Assembly: GCF_000732485.2 (NCBI RefSeq)
Contig: NZ_JAQV02000025.1
Coordinates: forward strand, 1 to 60,094
Direction: 5' to 3'
Length of the DNA: 60,094 nucleotides
Origin: Bacillus sp. SJS
GTDB taxonomy: Bacteria > Bacillota > Bacilli > Bacillales > Bacillaceae
This document shows, piece after piece, positions 23,718 through 32,243 of the stretch. The translations under genes were made by a program, and so were the position numbers. The first letter of the stretch is position 1, and each line of letters starts with the position of its first letter. The notes beneath the pieces are model-generated. The model did no database searches. It worked only from the letters and a program-made list of their open reading frames with translations, and was not told the DNA's origin.

Positions 23718-24659
23718 TCACAGACTAGAATTAATAAACTCATTTACATATTTGCTCATTTCTCTATACTGAGTCCAATGAAGATAATGATGTCCTTGTA
23801 ATGAAACTACTTTACTCGAAGAACTCTTACTTAATTGAGTTTGATAAAATGCTACCTTAGATTTACCTTCTTCCCTTCTTTTATCTTCTTCCCTGGCAAA
23901 AAATAAAACTGGCATCTTCGTTGAAAATTTCAGCTCTTTCGTTTTATTTATGTTACTTCTAATTTCATTTGTTTCATCTACAACATTTCTGTTGTAGCCT
24001 TTCCAAGCAAAAATCGCTTTTGTTATTTTTAAATTCTCTTCAGAATATGTACCCTTCTCTGCTAATGGAAGGAAGTCAATCGGAATCACATTTACAGCTA
24101 ACCTTGCAGCTCCCGCTTGAGCAGCATATTTCAAATATTCGGGCATGGCTGGAGCGGATTCGCCAAAATAATCTAAAGCCTTAGGTAACGTAGCATCAAT
24201 ACCAATAACAGCTTTAACTTCAGCTGGATATTTATCAGCATAATACATACTGTAAATTCCGGAGATAGAGTGAGGCATTAATATATAGGGACCTTCTACA
24301 TTTGCTTTTTTTAGAGCTGTTCTAATTTCTTCCACTATATTTTCCACTGTACGGGCTTTATTTGTAAAATCACTCCATCCATATCCAAATGTTTCTACTA
24401 CTGCCACCCTGTTATTTTTAGCTAACTCGTTTATTAACGGTTCAAAGTCTAAAGCAGGAGCAGCAGTTCCCAATCCGCTTAGTAAAACGATTGTGTCCCG
24501 CCCTGCCCCTTTCGAATAGACGTGCATATTCTCACCATTTACTTTTACTAATTTGCCAGCCTCAGGAAACTTTTTTTGTTCATATAAGTTCATTCCTTGA
24601 TGGCAAAATACCCAAATAAACATGGCTGCTGTCAAAAACAACAGGGTGTTCCTGAACAT
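23718..24659 (-). CDS. Alpha/beta hydrolase with N-terminal membrane anchor
   Basis: This 313-residue protein has a hydrophobic N-terminus (residues 4-22). The alpha/beta-hydrolase elements are the oxyanion region IVLLSGLGTAAPALDF, VVETFGYGWSDF, a nucleophile serine in LMPHSISGIYSMYYAD, VIGIDATLP and a C-terminal histidine in LQGHHYLHW. The serine motif HSISG replaces the usual GxSxG first glycine. The gene is visibly more AT-rich than its neighbours, hinting at separate acquisition. The substrate is unknown. Confidence 0.78.
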   Translation of the reverse strand: MFRNTLLFLTAAMFIWVFCHQGMNLYEQKKFPEAGKLVKVNGENMHVYSKGAGRDTIVLLSGLGTAAPALDFEPLINELAKNNRVAVVETFGYGWSDFTNKARTVENIVEEIRTALKKANVEGPYILMPHSISGIYSMYYADKYPAEVKAVIGIDATLPKALDYFGESAPAMPEYLKYAAQAGAARLAVNVIPIDFLPLAEKGTYSEENLKITKAIFAWKGYNRNVVDETNEIRSNINKTKELKFSTKMPVLFFAREEDKRREEGKSKVAFYQTQLSKSSSSKVVSLQGHHYLHWTQYREMSKYVNEFINSSL

Positions 24660-24749
24660 AATCCAAAACCTGAATTTTTTTTAATACTCATTCTTACCTC
24701 CCATCCCCATCAATACGAGCAAAGTTTAAGACCACCGTTAAGGGCAGTA

Positions 24750-25511
24750 TTAATAGCTCACTGCCGGCTCTCTGGCCTCCTCTTCCATCTGAGAAAGAAC
24801 CTTAATAATCTTCTTATAAAACTGCTCCTTGCTTTCCCCCCTCTTCAATTCGTTATGAAGCTTTCCGTCCTTGATGAAAACGATGCGGTCGCAGTAGCTT
24901 GCGGCGGAAGCATCGTGTGTAACCATCATCATGGTAGCTCCTGCTTCTTTATTGATTGATTCCATGATTTCAAGGACATCTCTTGCTGATTTCGAATCCA
25001 AATTCCCTGTTGGTTCATCTGCCAAAATCAGTTTTGGCTGATAGATAATCGCCCGTGCGATTGCCGTTCTTTGTGCCTGTCCGCCGGAAATTTCATAAGT
25101 TCGTTTATCTAATATAGGAGCAATACCGAGTTTTTCTGCAATCCTCTCAGCTTTTTCATTCATTTCGTTCACTTTCATGCCATCGAGTGTGAGACTCAGG
25201 ACGATGTTTTCCTTCACAGTGAGAGTTGGCAGCAGATTAAAATGCTGAAAGATAAATCCGAGCTCCCGTCTCCGGAACAGCGCCAGCTCTTTAGACGATA
25301 AACGGTTTGGATTCTTCCCATCAATTAAAATCTCGCCGTCTGTCGGGGAATCGATGGTTGATACCATATTCAAAAGCGTTGTTTTCCCGCTTCCCGATGG
25401 ACCCATCACCCCAACGAACTCTCCCTGCTGAACGGTCAAATCAATTTTGGAAAGCGCCCGGTAGGAAACCTTCCCTTCGTACACCTTTGAAACATTTTTC
25501 ACTTCAAGCAT
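24750..25511 (-). CDS. BceA/YxdL-type ABC transporter ATP-binding protein
   Basis: This 253-residue ATPase has Walker A GPSGSGKTTLL, Q-loop FIFQHFNLLPTLT, signature ISGGQAQRTAIARA, Walker B LILADEPTGNLDSK and the switch VTHDASAASYCD. It belongs to the LolD/MacB/BceA group that pairs with FtsX-like permeases. It lies 13 bases after the permease gene's partner start region, in the order permease-encoding 25525 downstream of it in coordinate but with both on the minus strand, so the permease is transcribed first. Peptide-antibiotic detoxification is the likely role. Confidence 0.85.
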   Translation of the reverse strand: MLEVKNVSKVYEGKVSYRALSKIDLTVQQGEFVGVMGPSGSGKTTLLNMVSTIDSPTDGEILIDGKNPNRLSSKELALFRRRELGFIFQHFNLLPTLTVKENIVLSLTLDGMKVNEMNEKAERIAEKLGIAPILDKRTYEISGGQAQRTAIARAIIYQPKLILADEPTGNLDSKSARDVLEIMESINKEAGATMMMVTHDASAASYCDRIVFIKDGKLHNELKRGESKEQFYKKIIKVLSQMEEEAREPAVSY

Positions 25512-25524
25512 ATTAGCTCCTCCT

Positions 25525-27405
25525 TTAGATGGCTTGCTTCACTTTATTTACATAACCAACGCGAATGATGAGGAAATAAACGAGCTGGATCAGCATGAAG
25601 CTTCCAAGCACCATCGCAATTTCCGTCCAAATTCTTGTGCCAAACATATTGCCAAGCGCAATCAGCGCGATAAATCCGTGTGCAGCTGCTACCCCTACAG
25701 GAACAAAAAATAAGAGAGACATTTGAACGGTTACAATTTTCTTCATCTCTTTATCTGTCAAACCGATTTTTGAAATCGCCTGATACTTTTTCACATCCCC
25801 TTCGAAATCGGCATAAAGACGGAAATAAAGGAAGCTTCCGGCAGCTGCGAAGAAAACAAATCCGATAAACAGCCCGACGAATAAGAAAATATTAATCGAC
25901 TGTTTCACTTGATCGATTTTGACCGCTGATGATGTAAAAAGAAAGGCTGGATCCGCTTTCTGACTGAAGGCATATTCAAGCTTTTTCCCTGCAGCAAGTG
26001 TAGAAGAGGCGTTTTCTGTCCGATACGCCGTGTAGGATTTCTCCTCTGCTTTGATTGCAGCAAACTGTGGATCCGGCAGGATGACCAAGTCCCCGGTAAA
26101 CAAACTCATGGAGAAAAGCAGTTTATCCAATACTTTCGGTTTCATTGTTTTCTCAGGAAGCCCGTTTATATGAATTGGCTCCGGCTCATTCCCTTGTGTC
26201 AAACCGCGGGGATATAAAAGGTCCTCCTGCATCATAGCGGCCTCTCCTTTTTCAAGGGACAGCTTCGGTTCTTTCCATAAAGCAGCCGCGCGATTGTAAT
26301 CTGTCTCGCTCATGATCGTATAAGCCTTGTTCTCATCGGTCAGCTTCTTATAGGAAACACTCAGTTTTTCATAATCCGTCCCACTCAACGCATCCTCAAT
26401 CTGGCTGATTCGCTCATCTTTTTTCTGATCGTTCGGTGCAGCCTGATACACAAACGTATAAGGCTCCTGCAGTTCCACACTGTTTGTCATCATTGCACGG
26501 AAACCAACAAGTGTACCAATCGCGGCAAAGGCAACAGTTGAAACAATCGAGACAATAAAAAACATCCGCGCGTTGTCCTTCATTCGAAAGGAAAGGTCTG
26601 AAAAAGTGACGATATTGGTCCGGTTTAAATAGATGCGCTCATTCGTTTTCAGTTTTGAAATGATCCAGACGCTTGCTTGCGTAAAGAGAAAATATGTACC
26701 GATGACGACAACGATTGTAACGGGAATCATCGCGGACACAACCATCACTCCCTTCACAGCAATAGCGGCTGCGTATCCCCCAAGAAGCAGAACCGCGGCA
26801 AGCACTGTCCGGATCCTGGATGCCTTCGGTTCAGGTCTCGGCTTCTCAGTGCCTGTCAGCAAATCAATCAGCTTATTTCCTTTCAGGACGGCAGCAGTGA
26901 ATGATGAGATGACAAAAAATAATACCGTAAAGGCCGTAAAGGTCAGAATCATAGCACTTTGAGGGAAATAAAACGGCAGTGCCGGGTTCATTCCGATCAC
27001 CTTTGATCCAAGAATGAGCAAACCCTGGGACGCTAGCAGCCCGGCTCCTATTCCAAACAAAATGGATAGCAGGCCAATGACCATGTTTTCCAGGAAAACA
27101 AGCTTCCTCAGCTGCAGGCTTGTCATCCCATGCAGGATGAACAAACCGAATTCTTTTTTTCTTGTTTTAAGGAACGTGCTCATTGAATAGAGGATAAAAA
27201 AGAATGTAAATACATAGATGATGGACTCTGCAAAGTGCATGCCTGTTGAAGCATCTTTCAAAGTACCCGCTGTGAGTGCAGGGTGAAAGGCAAAGACGGC
27301 ATAAACGAAGAAAACAAAAACAGAAAATGCACTGCTTAAGAAATAGGCTGCATACGTCCTCCAATTCCGAAGAACGTTATTGAGAGCCAGCTTGCGAAAG
27401 GTCAA
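25525..27405 (-). CDS. BceB/YxdM-type FtsX-like ABC transporter permease
   Basis: This roughly 626-residue permease has about ten membrane segments and a large extracytoplasmic domain between segments 7 and 8 (about residues 310-500), the layout of bacitracin/bacteriocin-resistance permeases. It begins TFRKLALNNVLRNWRTYAAY from a TTG at 27405, eight bases after AAAGGAG; the frame extends upstream through the promoter. BceAB-type transporters normally sit beside a two-component system, which is absent here. A YtrA-like operator covers the transcription start. Confidence 0.85.
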   Translation of the reverse strand: MTFRKLALNNVLRNWRTYAAYFLSSAFSVFVFFVYAVFAFHPALTAGTLKDASTGMHFAESIIYVFTFFFILYSMSTFLKTRKKEFGLFILHGMTSLQLRKLVFLENMVIGLLSILFGIGAGLLASQGLLILGSKVIGMNPALPFYFPQSAMILTFTAFTVLFFVISSFTAAVLKGNKLIDLLTGTEKPRPEPKASRIRTVLAAVLLLGGYAAAIAVKGVMVVSAMIPVTIVVVIGTYFLFTQASVWIISKLKTNERIYLNRTNIVTFSDLSFRMKDNARMFFIVSIVSTVAFAAIGTLVGFRAMMTNSVELQEPYTFVYQAAPNDQKKDERISQIEDALSGTDYEKLSVSYKKLTDENKAYTIMSETDYNRAAALWKEPKLSLEKGEAAMMQEDLLYPRGLTQGNEPEPIHINGLPEKTMKPKVLDKLLFSMSLFTGDLVILPDPQFAAIKAEEKSYTAYRTENASSTLAAGKKLEYAFSQKADPAFLFTSSAVKIDQVKQSINIFLFVGLFIGFVFFAAAGSFLYFRLYADFEGDVKKYQAISKIGLTDKEMKKIVTVQMSLLFFVPVGVAAAHGFIALIALGNMFGTRIWTEIAMVLGSFMLIQLVYFLIIRVGYVNKVKQAI

Positions 27406-27437
27406 AATGAACACTCCTTTTAATCTTATACGAATTA

Positions 27438-27495
27438 GGTGTATTACTACAATTAGTACACTTAATACATTATGATATTTTCCTTTTGTTGTCAA
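27438..27495 (-). promoter_or_regulatory. Promoter and YtrA-like operator of the BceAB-type transporter
   Basis: On the minus strand TTGACA (27490-27495), a 17-base spacer and TAATGT (27467-27472) form a strong promoter. GGTGTA-N13-TACACT (27438-27462) covers the start point. This arrangement closely matches the AGTGTA-N13-TACACT inverted repeat I recall for the GntR-family repressor YtrA, which responds to cell-wall antibiotics in B. subtilis. Confidence 0.6.
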
Positions 27496-27557
27496 TATAG
27501 AAAATTTAATACCGGATGATATGGCCCTTCACTTCGATTTGTGAGTTTACCGGTGTC

Positions 27558-27735
27558 GCTCGCATCGGTTTTCCGGCTGAACTCCCTGCTTTTCCGGCCG
27601 TTCCCGCTTGCTTTCCAGCCAAACTTCTTTTTCCAGCCGATTCTTTGCCTTTTCCGGCTGCTCGCATCGGTTTTCCAGCCGCACTCCCTGCTTTTCCGGC
27701 CGTTCACGATTGCATTCCAGCCAAACTTTTTCAGC
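27558..27735. repeat. Imperfect tandem repeats with a TTTTCCRGCYG core
   Basis: About eight TTTTCCGGCYG/TTTCCAGCC cores recur every 19-22 bases. A higher-order 102-base duplication is also visible (GCTCGCATCGGTTTTCC at 27558 and again at 27660). The sequence lies between the divergent BceAB-type operon and hmp. A minus-strand open frame (27492-27806) passes through it only because 102 is divisible by three; it lacks a ribosome site. The remaining part of 27406-27936 holds the two promoters. Confidence 0.75.
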
Positions 27736-27845
27736 CCCCTAAATAGTGCTAAGCCTGTGTCTATTACCGAATATCCATAAATGAGAAAATGACTATCCTC
27801 TTCCATATTTCACCTAATTGTCATAGATTTGTGTCTGTTGTTTTA

Positions 27846-27914
27846 AAGATGTATTTACAATATTGTTTTAATCCGTTTACAAGAGTACTTTTAAGATGTA
27901 TTAAAAATACTTGT
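27846..27914 (+). promoter_or_regulatory. hmp promoter with two NsrR-like boxes
   Basis: AAGATGTATT-N3-AATATTGTT (27846-27867) and AAGATGTATT-N3-AATACTTGTT (27893-27914) are related dyads 47 bases apart that resemble NsrR sites (AAGATGYATT...AATACATCTT). A promoter with TTTACA (27876-27881), a 17-base spacer and TATTAA (27899-27904) is overlapped by the second box, so NO-sensitive repression is expected. Confidence 0.55.
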
Positions 27915-27936
27915 TTATGAAGGAGAGCAGAATCTT

Positions 27937-29115
27937 ATGCTAAGCGAAAAAACCAAGAGTATTGTTCAATCTACCGTACCTGTTTTAATCCAGCATGGAA
28001 CAGCCATTACATCCTGCTTTTATAAAAACCTGTTCACCGATCATCCTGAGCTTTTAAACTTATTCAATCAATCGAATCAAAAGCAGGGAAGACAGCAGGA
28101 AGCACTTGCTCGAGCTGTACTTGCAGCGGCAGCGAACATCGACAATCTTGAGGTGATTTTTCCCATCGTTAAGCAGGTTGGACATAAGCACAGGAGTCTC
28201 GGTGTAAAGAAAGAACATTACCCGATTGTAGGAAAATACTTATTAGAAGCAATGAAAGAGGTTTTGGGCAATCAAGCGACAGACGAAGTCATTACTGCAT
28301 GGGGAGAGGCTTATGGAGTTATTGCTGGGGTTTTCATTGGAGAGGAAGAGAAAATGTATCACCAAGCTGAAAATCAATGTGGTGGCTGGAGCGGCTTTAA
28401 GAGTTTTAAGCTTGCAGATAAGGTGGTAGAAAGCGACGTTATTACTTCCTTCTACTTAACCCCAGCTGACCACCAATCGCTGCCGGATTTTCTGCCGGGA
28501 CAGTATATCTCAGTCAGAGTCAAACCGGATGGAGATGCTTTCTGGCATAACCGGCAGTATAGTTTATCCAATGCACCCGGTACAGGAATCTTTAGAATAT
28601 CAGTTAAAAAAGAACAGCCAGGAACGGTATCCGGCTTCCTCCATAATCAATTGAACATTGGGGATTTCATTGAGGTCAGTGCACCTGCTGGAGATTTTAC
28701 CCTCATTGATAACGGTCCGGAGCCCATTACCTTTTTAAGCGGCGGAATAGGAGTGACTCCATTCATTAGCATGCTGAACGATCTTGCAAAGAGAAACCCT
28801 GAATGGAATGTGCAGTTTATCCATTCAGCCCAAAACGAGCAGGTTCATGCTTTTAAAAAGGAAGTCAATCACCTCATCCAAAGCATGCCAAATGCGGAAG
28901 CTGTTTTTTTCTACGAGAATACGGATGGAAGACTTTCATTTGAAGAGCTCCAGCGAATCCTTCTTACCAAGAAAGGAAATTTCTATGTGTGCGGGCCTGT
29001 TCCTTTTTTAAAGGCGATGCTTAAAGCATTATCTCTCCTCGATATTGAAAAGAACCGAATTCATTATGAGTTTTTTGGGCCGGCTGTACATTTGAACGAG
29101 CCGCAGACAGTATGA
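27937..29115 (+). CDS. hmp: Flavohemoprotein Hmp (nitric oxide dioxygenase)
   Basis: This 392-residue protein converts NO and O2 to nitrate using NAD(P)H. The N-terminal globin domain (1-140) has the proximal haem His85 in VGHKHRSLGV and the B10 Tyr in SCFYKNLF. The FAD domain (about 150-255) has NRQYSLSNAPG, and the NAD domain (260-392) has GGIGVTPFISML and VCGPVPFLKAML. The start follows AAGGAGAG. NsrR-like boxes upstream fit NO-induced expression. Confidence 0.95.
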   Translation: MLSEKTKSIVQSTVPVLIQHGTAITSCFYKNLFTDHPELLNLFNQSNQKQGRQQEALARAVLAAAANIDNLEVIFPIVKQVGHKHRSLGVKKEHYPIVGKYLLEAMKEVLGNQATDEVITAWGEAYGVIAGVFIGEEEKMYHQAENQCGGWSGFKSFKLADKVVESDVITSFYLTPADHQSLPDFLPGQYISVRVKPDGDAFWHNRQYSLSNAPGTGIFRISVKKEQPGTVSGFLHNQLNIGDFIEVSAPAGDFTLIDNGPEPITFLSGGIGVTPFISMLNDLAKRNPEWNVQFIHSAQNEQVHAFKKEVNHLIQSMPNAEAVFFYENTDGRLSFEELQRILLTKKGNFYVCGPVPFLKAMLKALSLLDIEKNRIHYEFFGPAVHLNEPQTV

Positions 29116-29118
29116 AAA

Positions 29119-29149
29119 TAAAACCGGAGATCCATTTCTCCGGTTCTTC
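29119..29149. terminator. Bidirectional terminator between hmp and the DUF606 gene
   Basis: The AACCGGAGA/TCTCCGGTT stem is flanked by A-rich sequence on the left and TTCTTCATT on the right, between convergent genes. Confidence 0.75.
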
Positions 29150-29150
29150 A

Positions 29151-29627
29151 TTATTGTACTGATTGAATTTTTTCCCTGTCTTCGCTGACTCTTCCGCGCA
29201 CCTGCCACTTATAAACCGCAATCCCCGCCATCATGATTAAAATTCCAGCAAGCTTATTCAATGAAAAAGGAATCACTGTTGCTTCAAATAATCCGAATGA
29301 GTCAATGATTAGAGCAAGGGTAAGCTGCACAACAATGACAATCGATACGGAAAAAGCAGGTCCGAGCTCCTGAATTCCTTTCATCACACTAAATACAATC
29401 CCCACTCCAAAAAGACCGCTGAGCAGATAGAATGGGTTCAAGTCTCCGATATCGAACAGATTCCCTCCATCAATAAGAAAAAAAAGAACCAGAGATGAGA
29501 CGAGCCCCAGTCCGAGAACGCCCATTGTCGTCAGCCATGCTCCGGCTTTGCTGCTCACCCTGGCGTTAAATACGGTTTGCAGGCTGATGAGCAGTCCTGC
29601 CATCGCCGCAAGAATCATTCCTATCAT
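29151..29627 (-). CDS. DMT-superfamily DUF606 (YdcZ-type) membrane protein
   Basis: This 158-residue protein has five hydrophobic segments. The DUF606 signature is at the start (ILAAMAGLLISLQTVFNARV) and again at PFYLLSGLFGVGIVFSVMKG. DUF606 proteins occur as pairs of half-transporters; a second copy lies at 30357-30782, on the other side of the YeiL-type regulator. All three genes are on the minus strand and probably co-transcribed. The substrate is unknown. Confidence 0.8.
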   Translation of the reverse strand: MIGMILAAMAGLLISLQTVFNARVSSKAGAWLTTMGVLGLGLVSSLVLFFLIDGGNLFDIGDLNPFYLLSGLFGVGIVFSVMKGIQELGPAFSVSIVIVVQLTLALIIDSFGLFEATVIPFSLNKLAGILIMMAGIAVYKWQVRGRVSEDREKIQSVQ

Positions 29628-29642
29628 ATGATCCCTTCCTTT

Positions 29643-30341
29643 CTATTCATATATATTGCCGCTGGCGAGCTCTCTAAGTTTCGCAGCGTCTTTTATACGT
29701 AAGTTTCCGTTTCTTCGCTCAATCATCTCTTCCGCTGCCAGCTTCTGAATGACACGGTTTAAATGGCGGTAGCTCGTGCCAATCAAGTCAGCAATCTCCT
29801 GCAGGCTCGAGGTTTTCATCTCCTTGTAAAACATAGAGCCTTCTCCATCAGAAGAAATGGAAAGAAGATAGCTCGCAAGCCGGACTTCCACCGGATACAG
29901 CATATTTAAACTGGAGGAATGGGATTCTGTATAGAATTTATGGGTAACTTCCTCCAGCAGGAAACGGAGAAATGCCGGATCGGAATCGGCAAACTCAGAG
30001 ATCTCCTGAAAACTTACACCTGCCATGATACCTTCCGTCACTGCTTCTACCGTATTAAACACGTCCCTTTTTTTGATGTATTCAATGTCCCCAATCACAG
30101 CCATTGGGGTTTTAAAGCGGACAATCAGTGTTTTGCCTTCCGGCGAGATCGTATAAATTTTTACCTTTCCGCTTAACAGGAAGTACATATGCTCAAGCTT
30201 ATCGCCTTTTGAACAAAGATTTTCACCTTGTTCAAAGCAGTAAAGGCTCATGTTTTCTGCGAGCTTCTCAGGGAAAACACCTTGAAGTCCAGCTTCAGCG
30301 AGCATACGTGTAAGCTGTTCCGGATGATCATATTTTTTCAA
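29643..30341 (-). CDS. Crp/Fnr-family transcriptional regulator, YeiL-like
   Basis: This 232-residue protein has an N-terminal cyclic-nucleotide-binding-like domain (residues 30-125, with YFLLSGKVKIYTISPEGKTL). A C-terminal helix-turn-helix follows (SLQEIADLIGTSYRHLNRVI). It groups with YeiL, a nutrient-starvation regulator, by its unusual effector loop and neighbourhood. No Fnr-type cysteine cluster is present at the N-terminus. Its position between two DUF606 genes suggests it controls them. Confidence 0.8.
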   Translation of the reverse strand: MKKYDHPEQLTRMLAEAGLQGVFPEKLAENMSLYCFEQGENLCSKGDKLEHMYFLLSGKVKIYTISPEGKTLIVRFKTPMAVIGDIEYIKKRDVFNTVEAVTEGIMAGVSFQEISEFADSDPAFLRFLLEEVTHKFYTESHSSSLNMLYPVEVRLASYLLSISSDGEGSMFYKEMKTSSLQEIADLIGTSYRHLNRVIQKLAAEEMIERRNGNLRIKDAAKLRELASGNIYE

Positions 30342-30356
30342 CTTGCCTTCCCCCTT

Positions 30357-30782
30357 TTACATTTTAAAAATAAAGACTCCAAGGATCATTATCCCGATTC
30401 CTATCCAATGCCGCTTCTTGACTCTTTCTTTAACCGCACCAAATAATCCTTTAGAGTCAATGATAAATGCACAAAGCAGCTGGGCAATTAAAAGAACTGA
30501 AACGGCAAACGCGACTCCAAGCTCATTGATGGCAGACATTTCCCCAAATACAATCAAGCCTCCGAACAGCCCGCCGATTAAATAAAAAGGAGGGACTTCC
30601 TTCAGTCCGCTCACCCGTCCGTCCCGGATGAAACTGTAAACGACGATTGATAACGTAAATCCTATAAGATGAATAAGGGCATTCGTCCGCCACACTCCGA
30701 GATCCTCACTCATCCTTGAGTTAAACACCCCTTGAAGCGTGATGAAGATTCCGCCCATTATTGAAAAAATGATTCCTTTCAT
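30357..30782 (-). CDS. DMT-superfamily DUF606 (YdcZ-type) membrane protein, second subunit
   Basis: This 141-residue half-size transporter has the same DUF606 blocks as the gene at 29151 (GGIFITLQGVFNSRMSEDLG and PFYLIGGLFGGLIVFGEMSA). I chose the ATG at 30782 because GGAGG lies six bases upstream; the frame extends to 30809. It is transcribed first, followed by the YeiL-like regulator and the other DUF606 gene. Confidence 0.8.
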   Translation of the reverse strand: MKGIIFSIMGGIFITLQGVFNSRMSEDLGVWRTNALIHLIGFTLSIVVYSFIRDGRVSGLKEVPPFYLIGGLFGGLIVFGEMSAINELGVAFAVSVLLIAQLLCAFIIDSKGLFGAVKERVKKRHWIGIGIMILGVFIFKM

Positions 30783-30874
30783 ACCATTGCCTCCCTGCTC
30801 TTTTTTCACTCCTCTTATTAAATGACAGGAAGGAGCGGTTTTAAAAGGACATATGTCCTTCCCTTTTGGAGCAT

Positions 30875-30908
30875 AAAAAAGACCCCTTGCTGTGCAAGAG
30901 GTCTTTTA
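30875..30908 (-). terminator. Terminator of the DJ-1/PfpI gene
   Basis: The GACCCCTTGC/GCAAGAGGTC stem is followed by TTTTTT on the minus strand (A-run 30875-30880) and TTTT on the plus strand. Confidence 0.85.
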
Positions 30909-30914
30909 TTCTTC

Positions 30915-31580
30915 TTAGCTCAATTGTTTAATAACTTCTTTTGCCGCGCTGATTGTGGACTGCGGATTTTGGCCTGTAATCAGGTTTCCGTCCGCTTGAA
31001 GATGATCCGTCCAATTCTCTTTTGTCACAACGTCCGCACCAAGCTCGCGAAGGCGTGTTTCAAGCAGGAACGGCATGTATTGATCAAGCGTTGTTGCTCT
31101 TTCTTCTTCATCTGTGAATGCTGTTACCGTTTTGCCGGCTACAAGCGGAGTGCCGTCAGAAAGCTTTACTCCTACAAGACCCGCTGGTCCGTGGCAAACA
31201 GCAGCGACAATTTTATCCGCTTCGTACATATCGCGGACGATTTCATGAAGCTTGATGTTATCCGGAAGGTCGAACATGGTACCGTGTCCGCCAGGCATGA
31301 AGACCGCATCATAGATGGAAAGATCCTCAATATCTTCAAGCTTTAATGTATTTTCCAGATATTTCGCTGTATCCAGAATTTCCTGCGGAGTTTCTCCGCC
31401 TTCCAAACTGCGGTCGTCAACCGGAGCTTTTCCTCCAAGCGGACTTGCTACTGTTACGTCATATCCAAGTTTTTTGAACTCAACGTAAGCCTCTCCGAAC
31501 TCAGAAAGCCACAATCCTGTTTCGTGACCATTGTTCATTTTATCAGCCGTCGTTACGACCATTAATATATGTTTCGCCAT
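30915..31580 (-). CDS. DJ-1/PfpI-family protein (Hsp31/glyoxalase III-like)
   Basis: This 221-residue class I glutamine-amidotransferase-like protein has the nucleophile elbow cysteine in AAVCHGPAGLV. FMPGGHGTMFDLPD supplies the neighbouring catalytic residues, and HETGLWLSEFGEAYVEFKKL is typical of the Hsp31/YraA-like chaperone or methylglyoxal-detoxifying group. The ATG at 31580 follows GAGGAGG. It is monocistronic. Activity as glyoxalase III or deglycase is a family inference. Confidence 0.83.
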   Translation of the reverse strand: MAKHILMVVTTADKMNNGHETGLWLSEFGEAYVEFKKLGYDVTVASPLGGKAPVDDRSLEGGETPQEILDTAKYLENTLKLEDIEDLSIYDAVFMPGGHGTMFDLPDNIKLHEIVRDMYEADKIVAAVCHGPAGLVGVKLSDGTPLVAGKTVTAFTDEEERATTLDQYMPFLLETRLRELGADVVTKENWTDHLQADGNLITGQNPQSTISAAKEVIKQLS

Positions 31581-31727
31581 GATTTGGTTCCTCCTCATGT
31601 GAATGATTGAATTTGTTTTACAGACCCTATTCTAGTCCCATCTGAGCCATAATACAAATTAGAAAATTGCAGCGTATGTATAAGGATATTTATTGATATG
31701 TTCATATAAAAAAAGCCCATTCAGAGC

Positions 31728-32243
31728 CTACGTTTCAATCACAATTTCCCCTTCATCTGAAGGGACTTCAAAACCTTTTAAAAAAGCAGATAAAATCTCT
31801 TCCGTAATCGGAAAGGCTGCGTTGGCATCAAAGCGCTTGCTTCGTATCTTCAGCCTTTTTCTCAGTTCATCCGGGTGCACCTTCAAATAAATGAGCTTCC
31901 ACTCACCGCCTGCTTCTTCAATCAGCTGTTTATACGTATTTCTTCTCGCACGCTGCCAAAAACTGAAGTCTATGACAACGGATTTCCGGTTTCGTATTAG
32001 TTCTTCCAATTGTTTCTGAAGCTTTGTTTCTGCTTCCTCTTTGAACTTCTCGTACTCTTCTTCACGGTAGTCAATTCCAAATCGACCATGAACGGCCCAT
32101 ATTTCTTCATCAATGGAGAGCCTGGTAAAACCCTCCTTTTCGAGCTGCTGGGCAAAGGTTGTCTTTCCTGAGCCCGCGACCCCGCACATCATAACTGCTA
32201 ATGGTCCGCTATGCTTTAAGAGGTCCTCTATTATTGTGCTCAT
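31728..32243 (-). CDS. P-loop nucleotide kinase-like AAA protein
   Basis: This 171-residue protein has Walker A GVAGSGKTTFAQQLEKEG (about residues 21-38). The acidic SIDEEIW and a basic lid-like RSKRFDANAAFPITEE follow, the pattern of small AAA_33 kinases related to YjjX/zeta-like or shikimate-kinase folds. The start at 32243 overlaps the stop of the VOC gene by four bases (ATGA), with TGGAG ahead. It is co-transcribed with the VOC gene. The phosphate acceptor is unknown; antibiotic or small-metabolite phosphorylation is possible. Confidence 0.75.
   Translation of the reverse strand: MSTIIEDLLKHSGPLAVMMCGVAGSGKTTFAQQLEKEGFTRLSIDEEIWAVHGRFGIDYREEEYEKFKEEAETKLQKQLEELIRNRKSVVIDFSFWQRARRNTYKQLIEEAGGEWKLIYLKVHPDELRKRLKIRSKRFDANAAFPITEEILSAFLKGFEVPSDEGEIVIET

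Noticed and set aside
27492-27806. 104-residue minus-strand frame with repeated GRKSRE/GWK peptides
   Set aside because: It spans the bce-type promoter and a DNA repeat of 102 bases; there is no ribosome site.
30822-31346. 174-residue plus-strand frame antisense to the DJ-1/PfpI gene
   Set aside because: The opposite strand encodes a clear DJ-1/PfpI protein with ribosome site and terminator.
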